64,000 bases of DNA from assembly GCA_951230915.1 (NCBI GenBank), contig OX579642.1, positions 3,720,001-3,784,000 on the forward strand, read 5' to 3'. Below the pieces are notes generated by a model. That model did no database searches, was not told the DNA's origin, and was given only the letters and a program-made list of their open reading frames with translations. Position numbers and translations under genes: made by a program. Shown here piece by piece: positions 25,000 through 47,550 of this stretch (the stretch's first letter is position 1; each line of letters opens with the position of its first letter). The DNA comes from Antitrichia curtipendula (lineage: Eukaryota > Streptophyta > Bryopsida > Hypnales > Leucodontaceae).

Positions 25000-26340
25000 G
25001 TTGCATTGGAGTGTGTTTTCTTTAGTGACCCCATCATCATGTTATTGGCATGGTAGGTCCCAACTGCATTGGAGTGCTTTAATATGCCACTTGAGAGAGT
25101 GAAGACCACCTAAACAAAATAAAAAAACATTCCTACACCAATCATCTAGGAAGTCTATTTTGAGCTTATCTTTGTACTCATTACTACTTATTGTAGAAAG
25201 AAAGAATAAGATTCCTATGAGCACTTTTGGCAAAGATACATAACATTGTTTACCAATGAGGCAAAGGTCCCTTTCCATCCTTGAAAAAGGAACCCCTACA
25301 ATGAACAGAATTGTCTTATATATGACTTTTCAACCAACTCCAATCCTTGAATTTAGTTTAAAATCCCTTTTAGAGATTTAGAAAGCATAATACCTTTCCA
25401 AAGCATGGTAAGACCATTGTTTGGTTATTCAATGTTGTATAGTATTTCTCCAATTCATAAAACAAGGTTACGTAGAATTGACCAAGTTGTTTTTAAAAGT
25501 CTTGGGAGCACCAAATTCACCAAAGAATGGCTAATCAAAGGCCGTCTCTAGCAATACAATGGTATGGTGTGGTTAGAGCGTAACTAATATTAATATTATA
25601 AGTGCTGGGATGTATCCTAGTAAGAATTTCCTTCCACTTGCGAAAAATCTCTAAAACATCCATAGATAGTCTTTATAGTTTTTAATGAACGTTAGACCTT
25701 GCAAGCATGAGTACACATTTGAAGACAATGCTCTACTGTCTATTTCATGTCAAAATCAAAGCATTTGCATTTATCTGAAAAGCCCATAACAACACACTAG
25801 CCATTGGTTGGGAGACCTCTTGAGTTTATTTTCCATAGAAATGCCTACTATTTGGCCACCCTACTGATATTCCACATAAGCTTGATTGATGTCTGCATCT
25901 CTTCTTTCAAAATATTTAGGAAGCTATACAAAATTTGCAAGTTTGAGGGGTTCAAATACTCTTGAAGCACCATCATGCAACCAAGCTTTGTGGAATAATT
26001 GAAAAAAAGTCTTCTCTTTTAAAGGAGGAACTTTTTGTCTCCATTCCTTAGGATCAAAGTGAAGGTCTTTAATTGCACCTAATAACCAAATCATGCTTTA
26101 AAATTAGCCTTCTTTCAAATTGATTGTGGTGTTCTTCAAATCCTCGCTAGTAGTACTAACCATGTCACGTCAAAGAATTTTACATGTCATGTCCTTTGCC
26201 ATTCCTTAGAAATCAAGCAAAGATCTTAGACAACTAAGGAATGAGTGAGCAAAGTGTTGGAATTTAAGACTCTAAATACATGTGGGTCAAACCACATTCA
26301 AAGGGATTACTTTGCTAGGACTAGTCTAGAGTCCTTTTCT
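25000..26340 (-). pseudogene. LINE ORF2 3' fragment with zf-RVT
   Basis: On the minus strand at about 25870-25700 the broken frame reads AFLWKINSRGLPTNG-stop-CVVMGFSDKCKCFDFD, then HCLQMCTHACKV. This is the zf-RVT pattern (LLWxIxxxGLPxxxW, then C..C, then EH.L..C..A). The expected tryptophan is TAG, and several other downstream stops also sit where W is plausible. The 78-codon frame at 25042-25278 is the C-terminal continuation. Reverse transcriptase is not present nearby on this strand. Confidence 0.65.
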
Positions 26341-27718
26341 AAATTTTCAAAGCTATAAATTATTTTGATGTTGTCACTTAAAAAAATTTATATATGAATA
26401 GTATTGCAATGCATACCTTTAATAAGTTGGAGAAATAATTTCACTAGGACGTAAATCATTAATTTTTAAGGCTAAATTTAGTATTTTTTTTAAATATAGC
26501 ATTTTTAAAATATATTTTTATCTCAATTTTTTGTACTTTTGAAGCACACAATTATCAAAAAAGATTTTATGTGATTAAATCTTTAAAAAAAAAAGAAGAT
26601 AATTTTTAATTGATTAATTGATCATTAACAAACTACTTGTTTGTTTTAAAAATAGATTTAAACATTCAATTCCAAAAATAACTTACATAACATTTATATG
26701 TAAATTATATATATAATTAATTAATTTTAATTTTAATACAACCATCATTTGGATTATTTTGTATATTGAAAAGGACATTCATGTATTTTTACTTATGAAT
26801 ATTATAGGAAATCAAAAAATATTCAAATTGTATCAGAAAAATTCTTTTTTTATTCTATCATATGATTATATACACACATGATTTTTTGGATTCAATCACA
26901 TATTATTCATTAGGAATTAGACTCCTTTTCTACCACTGAAAAACTTGACATATTGATATCTGAACTTCAATTGGAACTATACTAAAGAATTTTTTTATTT
27001 TTTGATGAATAGAAAAATATTAGGCCTTACAAGACTTAAAAATACTAGACTATATATAATGAATAGATTAGCATTAAAAAAAATAGCTAAAAAAAAGTTA
27101 TATTGCAGATTTTAGTGGGTTTGACCCCTTTTGTGGTATGTTTGAGTGTGATTTGACCCATGTAAACAAAAGAAATTAAAGGGAATCAAGGAAAATTCAT
27201 GTAATTTAGATGAAAATTTAAACCTTTTAATCAAAGTTTGCCTATGAATTAAACAAATGTTTTTTTAATTTAATACACATAGTTGACCAACTTTAGTGCT
27301 AATGTCTTAGTATATGCTTAGTACAACTTTAGGAAGTTTAGTTCATAATTTTTGCTTGATTCCTAAGTGAATTAAAAAACAATTAGTAGTAATAGAAGAC
27401 AACCGTCGCAACTTCAAGGATATTCCAAAAATTAGAAGGAAAATAAAATTAACAAATACTTAGTTGTTGCAAATAGAAAGGGAGAGTAGAAGAAGATAAG
27501 CCAAAGGATGAGAATTAACTCATAGATAGAATTTGTACACCTTGTTGTAAAACTTGTTATTTAAGCTATACGCAAAATTAAAAAAAAAATCAGTTAATAA
27601 CAGAGCAGGACAAGCTGTATGCTACAATTAAAATAGACCTTTAGGATTTTACTAAAGACCAACTTTGAATTCACAATCACTTCAATTATTCTAGAGGTTC
27701 ACAAAAACATATCACACT
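26341..27718. other. Very AT-rich spacer
   Basis: No gene. Dense stops in all frames and several short A and T runs. Confidence 0.5.
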
Positions 27719-29906
27719 TTAATCTCTAAAGGACCAAGGCCTTTTTTATTGCCAAAAAACACTCAAATCTATCATTTCTATTGCAAAGAGTAAAAAAATT
27801 TGAATTTCTTTTTTGTTACATCTAACCATGAGATCTTACACCTAACTATTATAAAATGTGTAGAATAAATTTCAAAAATTTTAACCGTACAAATTGTAAG
27901 ATATTTGCATTTAAAGTAAACAATACAAATTTTTCTGCACATTGCAGGACTAGATTATTTGACTTTGAACCTTCTTAACTTAAATTTTTTGCACTAAAGA
28001 GTATTGAGGTTTAAATCTTTATGGTGGTGAATTGAATTGAGTCCTTGAGAGTCTAGAAAATAAATAAAAATTCAAAAAAACTTAATTTTCATTCTTAAAA
28101 ATATTAATAAGTAGAAGTAGGTACTAGATAGAAGGAAAATTTAAATTATTAATATCTCTGAGATGGAATTAAAGTGCACTAATTTCAATGGTAAGATTGT
28201 TCTAGCTAGAAAGAAATCTAAACCAAGTGAAAATTTTATTTTTAAAAAACTATAAAAATTGCATTCATAAATGAATCCTACAAGTTATTTTTTCAAGAAT
28301 ATGCTCATTGATTGCTCAAGAAACAAGATTGTCCAAAACTTTCACATCACTTATCCAAATAAAAGGAATCAAAGATTTCTATGTAGACCAAAATATAATC
28401 TATGATAAAAATAACCTCAAAATTCAAAAATTCAAATTTTTGAATTTATTTTTGTTGCCCAATCTCCCCTATTTTGAGCTTATTTGCATAGAACTTTTGT
28501 TTTCAAACACCAATTGAAAAAAAGTTATATTCCCACAAAGATAATCAATTTTTCTATCTTCAGAAAAAATTATAGAAAATCATAATGAAAATTGACACTA
28601 TAAGAAACCCGTGTTTTTTGAGATGTCACAAAAAATGGGAGATTACGTTTTTAAGGACATCACGTGCGTTTGCGTAGATGTCACCTAAAATTCGTTATAA
28701 TTGACGAGCAAAAAACATGACTATATTTTCAAAAAACGTGCCTAATTTGTGCTTGTTATACTCTAACATCACAAAAAACATGCTCTCATGAACTCCAAAA
28801 AACATGGCACATGGATGCCACGATGGCGACACGTCAGCGTTTTCCATCTGGGCAGTGCCACATGGGATACTTTTTCATTCGGCCCGCCTATGACATGGCA
28901 CCTAACAAGGTGGAGGAAAATGATGACGTGGCATGCCTAGTCAACATATTTTTATTTTGTTTGAAATTTTAATGTTGTTTTTTGAGACGTCAATTTAGAC
29001 GTTTTTTGAGACATCAATTGGTGCATACCCTATCCATCAGGCAAGATCAAAAAAATAATAATTAGTTAAAATAAACTATAAAATAAAATAAAATCAACAA
29101 AAAAGAATGTTGAATTCACCAAGAATTAAAGAAAACTTACCATCTACCATCAAGAGAATTTTTGATGGCCAAATGAAGGAATTTTTTTTTATTGAAAATT
29201 AGATTACAAAGGTCATATTTGTATCCATTCTTTGTCCATGGTGAGACAAAAAATATGGGATAACTAGAATATAGAAACTTGGCCATTGTACATCTTGACA
29301 TTGTTTCAAACATCTAGACGTTGTTTCTCACATTTGCATCATGTTGTTTTAGACATTTTACATTGAACACAATTCTTGTTGTGTATATCTCATATGGATT
29401 GTTTCACTTTTTACCACCCTACTTGTATAAAGATCATCTCTTTTCATCCATGGTGCTCATCCATCCATTTCTTATTTTTTGCAAAGCATGCCATGTGGCT
29501 GCCCTTTGCCTAAAATTTTCACATATGGTCAATATTTTACCATAGACTGTAGTAAGTTTTACTAACTTACCCATAGGCAAAATTGGTCTACTTGCTGATG
29601 TAGACTCCTCATATCTTCTTGGATGTCAAAAAAAACAAGTCTATGTTTTCTTTGACGTCACTCACAACATGCCCGTCACAGTTGATGTTCATGCATTTTT
29701 CGAATAACATGTACATGTTCCCCGCAACATCCAACAAAATTTGCATAAAAAAGACCGTAGACGAACCAATACTGAGATATCTATACAAACAAGGCACGTT
29801 TTTTGCTAGCGCCCCCCAAAACGCGGGTTTCTTATAGTGTGAGACCGTAGGTACCTGCCTGAAATCCCATTTGTTCCTCAAAGAGACAATGGTCCTTTAG
29901 GAGTTA

Positions 29907-29907
<1 letters not shown>
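27719..29907 (-). mobile_element. TTAA-bounded element, copy H, split by a CACTA element
   Basis: Left end TTAATCTCTAAAGGACCAAG; right end AATGGTCCTTTAGGAGTTAA. TTAA lies at both edges. Removing the 1,244-bp CACTA element and its 3-bp duplication leaves about 942 bp, in line with copies E and I. The right edge abuts a poly-A and TA microsatellite. Confidence 0.85.
28596..29839. mobile_element. Non-autonomous CACTA element nested in TTAA copy H (1,244 bp)
   Basis: Ends CACTATAAGAAACCCG and CGGGTTTCTTATAGTG are inverted repeats (one differing position next to CCCG). The target duplication TGA lies at 28593-28595 and 29840-29842. Subterminal DNA is rich in AAAAACGTG/AAAAACATG-like motifs. ORFs of 70-90 codons inside (29321-29545, 29609-29881) have no transposase motif. 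Confidence 0.9.

Positions 29908-29980
<73 letters not shown>
29908..29980. repeat. Poly-A followed by (TA)n
   Basis: About 20 A and then close to 30 TA units, directly against the right TTAA of copy H. Confidence 0.9.
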
Positions 29981-29982
<2 letters not shown>

Positions 29983-32511
29983 ACGATAAAGTTTGGAAGT
30001 CAAAAGGATTAATTTTAGATGAAAAGTACCAAAAATCATCCAAGTCAAGTCAAATAAAAAAGGAACCTTAGAATTTGCTTCCACAAATAAAAGTCAATTT
30101 TAAATTGTAGGTAACTAGTAGAAAACACTCAATAAAGTTCTAAAGTGCTATTTAGAAGCAAAACTTCATCTACCCATGACTTTTGATTGGATAGTTCAAA
30201 CCCAAAGTGTCTTAGTAGCTTACAAAGTTCATTTCATTCTCTATAATTTAAGATCATTAAGAAACCTCAAATAGCAAGTTGAAATTAAAAGTCCAAAGTA
30301 GTAGTGATTGTGTAGATGTTCATAAGCAAATCTTTAAAAATAAGGTAAAATACAAAGTTGAATTCTAAATCATTTAGGAAGTCTTCAAAATATTTCAAAT
30401 CTATATTACACTTCAAAAATAGGTAAAAACCAAGGAAGATAGAGTAGGATGAAATTTGATAGTAAAAAAGGTTAGATTTGGATGAAAGTTGCAATCATTC
30501 ATCCAATCCATGTGAAAACAAAACTTTAAAATCTAGAAACAATCTAAAAGTAAAAGTTGATTTGGACCAACAAATCAATAGGAATTGATGGATAAAGTTT
30601 GTTAAAGCAACATAAAGGTAATACTTCATCTACTTGTAACTTTTGATAGGAAGGTCCAATTAAAGAGATTTTTACCATTTTAGAATAGGCACGTAGTACT
30701 TTACAACATACATTACTTAGAAGTTAAAACTTCACTTGGAGGTCCAAAGTTGTGGCTCTCATCACCTAGAACCACCCCAAAACTTTTAACTTTCATGGTT
30801 TGCATTGGTTTTAATTGAAATTTGAACTATTTAGGTCTTATCATTAGAAAATACTTGTCCATTGCTTGGAAGTCCAATTGGACAACACTTGGATGCATGA
30901 CTAGGATTTGAAGACCAAAGTACAATGAACCCGGGTTCATACATTGATATAAGCTTTCCCGAGTTTGAATAGACTGTTCTTTGTGTTTGAGAATGAGCAC
31001 TTGGTCAAGCCAACAAGTTCGGTTTAAGAAATCATCAAATGAGGTGACTAGAGTATTTCCTTCAAGAAAGATTTGAGAATCTTTTTTGATACATTGATAG
31101 AGGCGATCCAAACTAACTTCTATTTCACCCACCAATTCCATTTCATTACATATCCAATAATCCAATATAAAATCACAATTCAATTATGGTCAATTACTAC
31201 TCTGGACAAGCCTAGAAGGCCACAAAAGCTTGAGGAGTTGAGGTCATGGCAATATGGGAACACACTAAAGAATAAGCATGATAGGTGGTCTTGTCCATTT
31301 GACCTCTTTGTGGTATGTAGTGTTTGGAGCACGTTACAAAACGATCAAATGGAAAAATTCACAAAAAGTGGTGCCAAGCTAGCTTCCATGTCATTTATCA
31401 TACATTTTCAAATTTTATTCTCCATGGTTGTCTAGACAAAATGCAAAGCCTCAAAGAAGTATTTCCAACTATTGACTAATCACATTGCTAGGTCTTTGGT
31501 TGAAATGTCTTCCCCTCAAGGCATGACCAAATGAATAGAATTGATCTTAACCTAAAAAGCATAGTTAGAGAACAAAAAATAGTTTCAAAATTAGATTGCA
31601 CCACATTGTCTATGGTGGCACTAGTTGATGTACCTCAACTATTAAACAACAAAAGTTTTGAATACATATTACAACCGATAATGAAAGCAAGAACATCTAT
31701 ATTCTCATTGTAAACCATAAAGGAGGATTATTCTTGTTCTTTAGGATGTTAATGTGACTTTGTGAATTGTCTACACCACTATAATGATAATCCAAAAGAG
31801 TCTCTTATAATTGTTGAAAAGTGAGTGAAATCTTACAATGACTATAATTATCATATCTCCATCCATTTTTTTCATCAAACATCATTTTTCAACCTCAATT
31901 GCACACCAATTTTTCTTGAAACTACATACAATTTTGATTAGCATAGAAACAAAATTGAAAACAATTGAAGGGCTCATAATTGGGTTGATTTTGGGTTATT
32001 TTACTCCATTTGGTCACTATAACTAAAAAAGAAATTACTTTAATTTCTTTTGCACCAATTAAATCATGCCAAAGTTGTCTAATTGAATTTTTTTAGGCTC
32101 CAAGAGAAGGGATTGAAATTACACAAATTTTTGAAGAAATATGGTACAATCATTTGTCGTGATAGTAATATGGTACAATCATTTGTCGTTACAAAATGAA
32201 CCTACATATGGTTATAACTTTCTATAAGGGAAGAACATTTTTACCGTCCAACTTCAGTGCTATTGGGGTTTGAAATTTAGCTCTAGAGACATGGATACGA
32301 CATTCCAATGGACCATGAACTTTTTGTGTAATCAATTGTTGGAGATGCTATCCGTACAGTAATACTAGTGTGTGTCAAAAAATGAACATTTGTGATATAT
32401 ATAAGGGAGGAATATCAATGACATTTGTGATGATTCTTTACACATGCAATGTACCATTCTTCCGGGATGGCAATCCCCAAATCATAGCTCAACAAAATTT
32501 ATTTTCAACAA
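29981..32511. other. Gene-free stretch downstream of ABCC
   Basis: ORFs at 30827-31183 (minus, 118 codons) and 31073-31435 (plus, 120 codons) overlap and show no domain. A 22-bp direct repeat (starting ATATGGTACAATCATTTGTC) occurs at 32139-32160 and 32168-32189, period 29. Confidence 0.4.
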
Positions 32512-32936
32512 TTGCAAACCATTGACAATTCGTATCAAGTACGAATAGACATACAAAACCTGAACAATTCACCATTACGTGCACTGCAGTGTAGAACATC
32601 ATACTGGAAACCAATTTCGAAAATTATTGAAGCTTCACAACTTGGTAATAGACCTATCCTTTCGGGGATAAGGGAGTTAAAGAGTGTAGAAAGTGATGTC
32701 AACTCACCGACACGCGTTCTGTGCACATTTGTTGTCCTGATTGTTGAGTCTTTCATCAAGTTTGCAGAAGTGATTATTGATCCAAATAGAATTACACAAT
32801 TATCACTCTGATGAAGAAAAATCACTGTTACATTTATCCCCAGCCTCAAAAAGTTCCAAGGGATGGCTTCAGATCCTCGCGGCCCCCAAACAGGGCTTCT
32901 CTCAAATTTGAAAGCAGAAGAAATCATAAGCAGCAC
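32512..32936. other. Region open on both strands, function unknown
   Basis: A 99-codon plus ORF (32512-32811) and a 133-codon minus ORF (32535-32936) overlap almost completely. Neither has a motif I recognise. The minus frame lies about 370 bp beyond the ABCC stop on the same strand. It could be chance, an unannotated small gene, or debris. Confidence 0.25.
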
Positions 32937-33301
32937 TGCTCTGTGCTGCTCTGCTTAGATCGATCTTGCAATCAGGAAAAGAAATCGTAGTAGCAGGGAT
33001 AATTGGGGTTATATGACTCTCCTCTCCTCTTTTGCAACCGCAATGCGCTAGGTGGCAATGAAAGAAAAGAGGGGTATAAGATGAATCGAGGATTGAGAAT
33101 GAAGTCTCTAGATAAATCAGATTTTGTTGTCATAATCTAACTTGATCAAGTCAAGCGAAACTTTGCTCCATCAGATGAAGTCAAAAAAATGTAAGGACGA
33201 CCACAGGAATCGCCGTCGCTTTAGACGCTCTTGAAAATCTGTGTCATGAAGTCTTGCTCTGAATAGTACAGTCGCTTTGCTCAAAGCTGAATGTCCTCTC
33301 T

Positions 33302-43009
<9,708 letters not shown>

Positions 43010-43458
43010 CGCCGCTCCCGAATTTCGATTGCAACAATGTCAGGTGAGCTGCTGCAATCACGGAAGCTCACATCAATGACAATGTATCAATACCTCTAGA
43101 GACAACGTAGCCGCTCAATCGCAAAGCTAAGCCACGCTCACATTCTCAGGGTATTCAAAGCTACGTACACAGCTAGCTAGAAGATCCTTGTTTCTAAAGT
43201 CCAAAACACTGTCGAAATCTATAAAAATGAGGCGGAATTGATTCCGAATTATACGAGCATGAGACCCACTTTTTACCGACAGTCCTCGAACTCCGTGGCT
43301 TTGAGGTCAAGCCTTACTGCTCCGATTATTGGACCAGTAGGTGCATTCTTTGTTCTATAGTGAACAATGAAGTCATCCATCGACTGCTGTTTGGCCTCGG
43401 CGTCCTTCAAGGGTTAACTATTCTTCAACCGTGCCCTTCAAGTTATCTATACGGACGT

Positions 43459-43528
43459 CCTGCAAAGCCTGTTCAAAACTGTTGCAATTTCCTGCAAAGT
43501 CCTGGAAAGTCTGTTCCAAACTGTTGCA
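43459..43528. repeat. Imperfect tandem duplication, ~32-38 bp unit
   Basis: CCTGCAAAG, CTGTTC and AAACTGTTGCA recur in the same order in two adjacent units, about 450 bp upstream of the ABCC start codon. Confidence 0.6.
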
Positions 43529-44405
43529 CACAGGATACTTCCAAATGAGAACATTCGCCGATATGGGTCTGCAGTTCGCGACGCACATTCCGCCAATATG
43601 AGCCGTCCATTTGAGTCTAAATACAGCCAACAGATACGTACCACAGTACATGCATAAGCACTACTCCGTATCACACACATGTTTCTACACCATACCTGAA
43701 AGTTATTTGACTAAAAGATCTTGCTGAAAAGATTTCTACAAAGCAAGTATGATAGAAATAAAGTTTAAGATTGGTTCGAATTCCGAAGAATCTGTTGGAG
43801 ACCGATTCTACGACATGCCTGCGCCACTTGCATATGATTTTTGCAAAAATGAAATGAAATAACTGGCGTTGAAGAAGCGTCCAGATGATGCAATGACCCA
43901 GCTCTGAGGACTGATACAGACAGAAAGTGCTGCCGTGGTGCCTACTCGAGTGTCGTATTAGATTCGAGGATCGACATGGACGGAAAACTAATTAGTTTTA
44001 TACATTTATTTCAGTGTCTGTTTCCTTGTGTAGATTCTTAAAGTGCGGCCACACAAGGTTGAAGAGTATGCAGTAAGCTTAGCTTGCAAGCAAAAGCAAC
44101 CTCTGAGTCAAGCTGAATGGCATGGGGTGGCGCTCATTCCGGCTTTCAAGGAGGACCGCGACTGTTGCTATATCGGCATCGTCACGAAGTCTACGAGGGG
44201 AACTTACAGGAATGAGTGCTAGACTGACCAGTAGCGCCAGACTGACTGAATGCTCATTTTGGTTAGGAAATGAACTCTAGGGAGTGTCTGGGTTTATGGT
44301 TTGCAGCTGAGACTGTGTACCTCAAGTTTCCCCTCTTGCCCATGAGAGCAAAAGCCGTGAAGGAGACGTCACCATGGAGCATCAGGAGATGCCGGCAGGG
44401 TTAAG

Positions 44406-44607
44406 TACTCCCTCCCACCCGAATAAGTATCTACAATTTTCATTGATCTTGTTATGAAAAGCACAGATTCAAAAGGGTCCAAATTTTATATCAACAGAAT
44501 CAATGAAGAACATTGCATGTGTTCATTGCAACCTAATTAAATAAAATTGGACAGAACAAAAGCGTCCATATGACCAAACAGGATACTTATTTCAGACGGA
44601 AAGAGTA
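44406..44607. mobile_element. Stowaway-type MITE (202 bp)
   Basis: TA then CTCCCTCCCACCCGAATAAG at the left; CTTATTTCAGACGGAAAGAG then TA at the right. This is the characteristic CTCCCTCC terminal inverted repeat with TA target duplication of Stowaway (Tc1/mariner) elements. By eye 17 of the first 24 TIR positions match. No coding capacity, as expected. It lies about 1.4 kb upstream of the ABCC start. Confidence 0.85.
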
Positions 44608-45600
44608 TAATCTAGGGTGAACCATTTGTTCTCCCCATTTGGGATTTTCCGTCTACCGCGTGTCAACCATTGGGTCTCATCCACATGGTTCAGTACTTGG
44701 TTACGCTGACGGACATCCCTGTCTATGCTTTGCGAATTTTGTTCTGGGAATTGATGGTAACTTACGTGAAGAGAGGTTGAAACCACTCATCAAATACACT
44801 TTTAATTAGCTTTGCCTGTCCGAATTCACGCTTCCAACCTCGCTCGTCCACCTACCCTTGTAAAAGCCCACACTCCGCAATCATTATGCTGAGTCTGAGT
44901 TTCAAGGGAAGTTTCAGTTGGACGAATGTTCTAACGCGCAAGTTACTGACTCTTTCATCGTCAATTTCGTTGAGTTGGCGCGCTTTTACACTCCCGAATT
45001 GTGACGTTCATTTGTATAAAGATCTAGGACAGGTGTTAAAAGATTTTTTTCATTTTCACGCCGTCAGACCTAAAGTGGTGGAATTGGGTCATTGACGTTT
45101 TCTCAGTCATTTGTGAAAGCGTTGATCAACCGATTTCCAAGTCTGGACATTTGAGATTCAAAATACCTGGCACCTACATGACTCGATCACTGATTAGCAT
45201 CTCGAGCTTAGTCAAACAAACATGCAATGCACACGGCGAAGTGTACTGCTAGTCGAACCGTGTGCAGTTCAGTTTGCAATCCACTGTATATGTTCTCCCG
45301 TTGAGGAATGTTGCCCAAATCACAGTCTATCTGTGCAGGGTCTCGCCTTAAAAGCAAATCACTAGGCCGCGGTCTGACGTTCCCGGCCTTTTATTATCTG
45401 AGGAAGGAATGTCCACACACCCGAGTGTGCGGAAATTCCTTCACACTCGGAGACTAACTCGATCTTCAACCACACAAAGAACTGGATTGAAACTGGGTAA
45501 CCATCCGCATATTCTTCGTTACGTTACTTTGTTCAAAGGCGGCTAATCTGCACACTAGCTAGCTGCGTGTACGTCACGCACTCACAAGTGAACTGAGATC

Positions 45601-45771
45601 GATCCCAGTTACAAATTCCAGTGCTTGCTTCTGCGTCACCACAATTGACTACTGAATGGCCATGGCCATCGACGCTATTCTCCACAGAATTTACAAAAAC
45701 AAAGATCCCAGCTACAAATTCCAGTGCTTGCCATGGCCATCGTCACTATTCTCTACAGAATTGACGAAACA
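45601..45771. repeat. Direct duplication, ~103-bp period
   Basis: GATCCCAG-TACAAATTCCAG occurs at 45601 and 45704, followed in both by GCCATGGCCATCG, CTATTCTC and ACAGAATT at slightly different spacings. It looks like a diverged local tandem duplication. Confidence 0.65.
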
Positions 45772-46668
45772 GCTATCTTACTAACTTCAAACTTCAAAGA
45801 CAGACAGTTGATGTCGATCTGCAAGTGTTGTGAAGGAGCTACAAACCTTATTTTAAATGGACGCTCCTCGCTTCAAGATTCCCAGTCTGCTCCATCGACG
45901 TACAATCGATTGAACGCTCCTAGCCAGGCTCTCTTCGTCGATCTGCATGCAAACACCAACCATGAAGGAAAAGAGGTTTGTACTCCGTAACTGATATGAT
46001 CAATGGCTGGTCAGTACTGGAGCATAGAATTAATTCGCGAATACGAATTAAGTGATTGATGCTTTGAAAAGTCTGTTTGAATTGGGACAGGGGAGCTTGC
46101 ACGCAATATCTTTACTTTAGAGCACGAAAGATGCCCACCTGGATCTGTAGGGCAGGTAGGGCAGGCACGACCTGCAAAGTAGCTGTGGTACATTTGTATA
46201 ATTGAAACGCCTGGGGACTTGGGGAGCTGCAAAGATGTTGACTACCGTAATAACGCCGCTTGGAGGAGGAGGGACTGGTTACCGTGGATACCATCCCGGC
46301 TTTTGGTATCATTTGTTTAAAAAATTGTAAAAGTATTCATTGGAAGTCAAACTATTCTAAAAGACCTCCCTTTCCACAACAAAATTCCAGAAAAGAATAG
46401 TTGCTCTTTTGTCCTACTACAAGGATTCTCTGGTTATTATCGATGGACAAAAAACGTCCTTATTGATGTTTAAAGTGGCTATGCATTGGAAGCATCTGCG
46501 CATGCCTGGTTTCTATCATAATAAGTTAAACCTTGAAGGGCTTGAAAAGCCTTTTGCAGCCATATAGTATATTATGAATTTGGTAGAATGTTGACCAAAT
46601 ATTTTTCAATACAAAATAAATTAATGATTATACTAGTACGTAAATAACAATGCATCACAATTTGTATA

Positions 46669-47550
46669 TTAACCCCTAAAGGACCAAGGTCATTTTTCTG
46701 TCAAAAACCACTCGAAACTGCCATTTTTGCTGCATTCATCCAAGAAAATAAAAAAATATATACTTTTTAGAATCTAACCATAGGGGCTTGTACTTTACTT
46801 GCCTAAGATCATGTGGTAAAAATTTGATGGAGTTTGACTGTATAAATTGGAAGATATTAGCATTCAAAGTTGAAAAAAAAAAATTTGAACACTAGCGTAC
46901 AATTTCAGATGACTTTGACCCCCCTTTGTAGAAAAAATTTACACTATAGACTTTGAATTTTTTTTTAAAATTGTATTGAAGAATTGAGTTGAAAGTCTAG
47001 GAAAAAAGTTTCAAAAGAAAAATGTTTGTTTTTCATTCTTTAAAAAATTGTCAAGTAGAAGTAGCTCTAAGATTGAAAAAAAAAAAATCATTAATAGCTC
47101 TAAGACGGGATTGAAACACAATAATTCCAATGGTGAGATTGTTCTAGCAATCAAATTTAACCTTTTCAAAAAAAAATTGAAATATTTGAAAAATTGCATT
47201 CAGAAATGAATCCTATAAGTTATTTTTCACATCACTAATCCAAATGGAATGAATCAAAGCTTCACATAAAGACAAAAATATGATCTATAAGGAAAAAATA
47301 AATTTAATTTCATGTTTTTGTGGATTTTTTTTCTTCTGCCTAGTGAAGTGAAAATTATGCTTCAAATGGCATAACTTTTGCTCCTAGTTACCGATTGAAA
47401 TAAAAATTATATTCCCATGATTCCATGAAGCTAAGAAGTTTGTCTATTCTATGAGAAAGTTTCAAAAAGTTTCATTAAAAATTGAGGTCACAAGAACTTG
47501 CCTGAAATCCATTTTGTCCCCCAAGGGGACAATGGTCCTTTAGGGGTTAA
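46669..47550 (-). mobile_element. TTAA-bounded element, copy I, best-preserved ends (882 bp)
   Basis: The left TTAACCCCTAAAGGACCA is an exact 18-bp inverted repeat of the right TGGTCCTTTAGGGGTTAA, so the TTAA duplication and TIR are both intact. The interior is colinear with copies G and H. No coding capacity. It is the best reference copy for the family in this window. Confidence 0.9.

Larger units (their letters stand above)
43010..46668. other. ABCC upstream region, lower-copy DNA
   Basis: It should contain the ABCC 5' UTR and promoter, but I cannot place a convincing TATA box on the minus strand. Base composition is visibly richer in G and C than the transposon tracts. ORFs (45724-45990 plus, 46011-46312 minus, 44886-45095 plus) have no recognised domain. 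Two local duplications and a Stowaway element are listed separately. Confidence 0.4.

Noticed and set aside
30827..31435. Overlapping 118- and 120-codon ORFs as genes
   Set aside because: On opposite strands, no motif, composition like the surrounding spacer.
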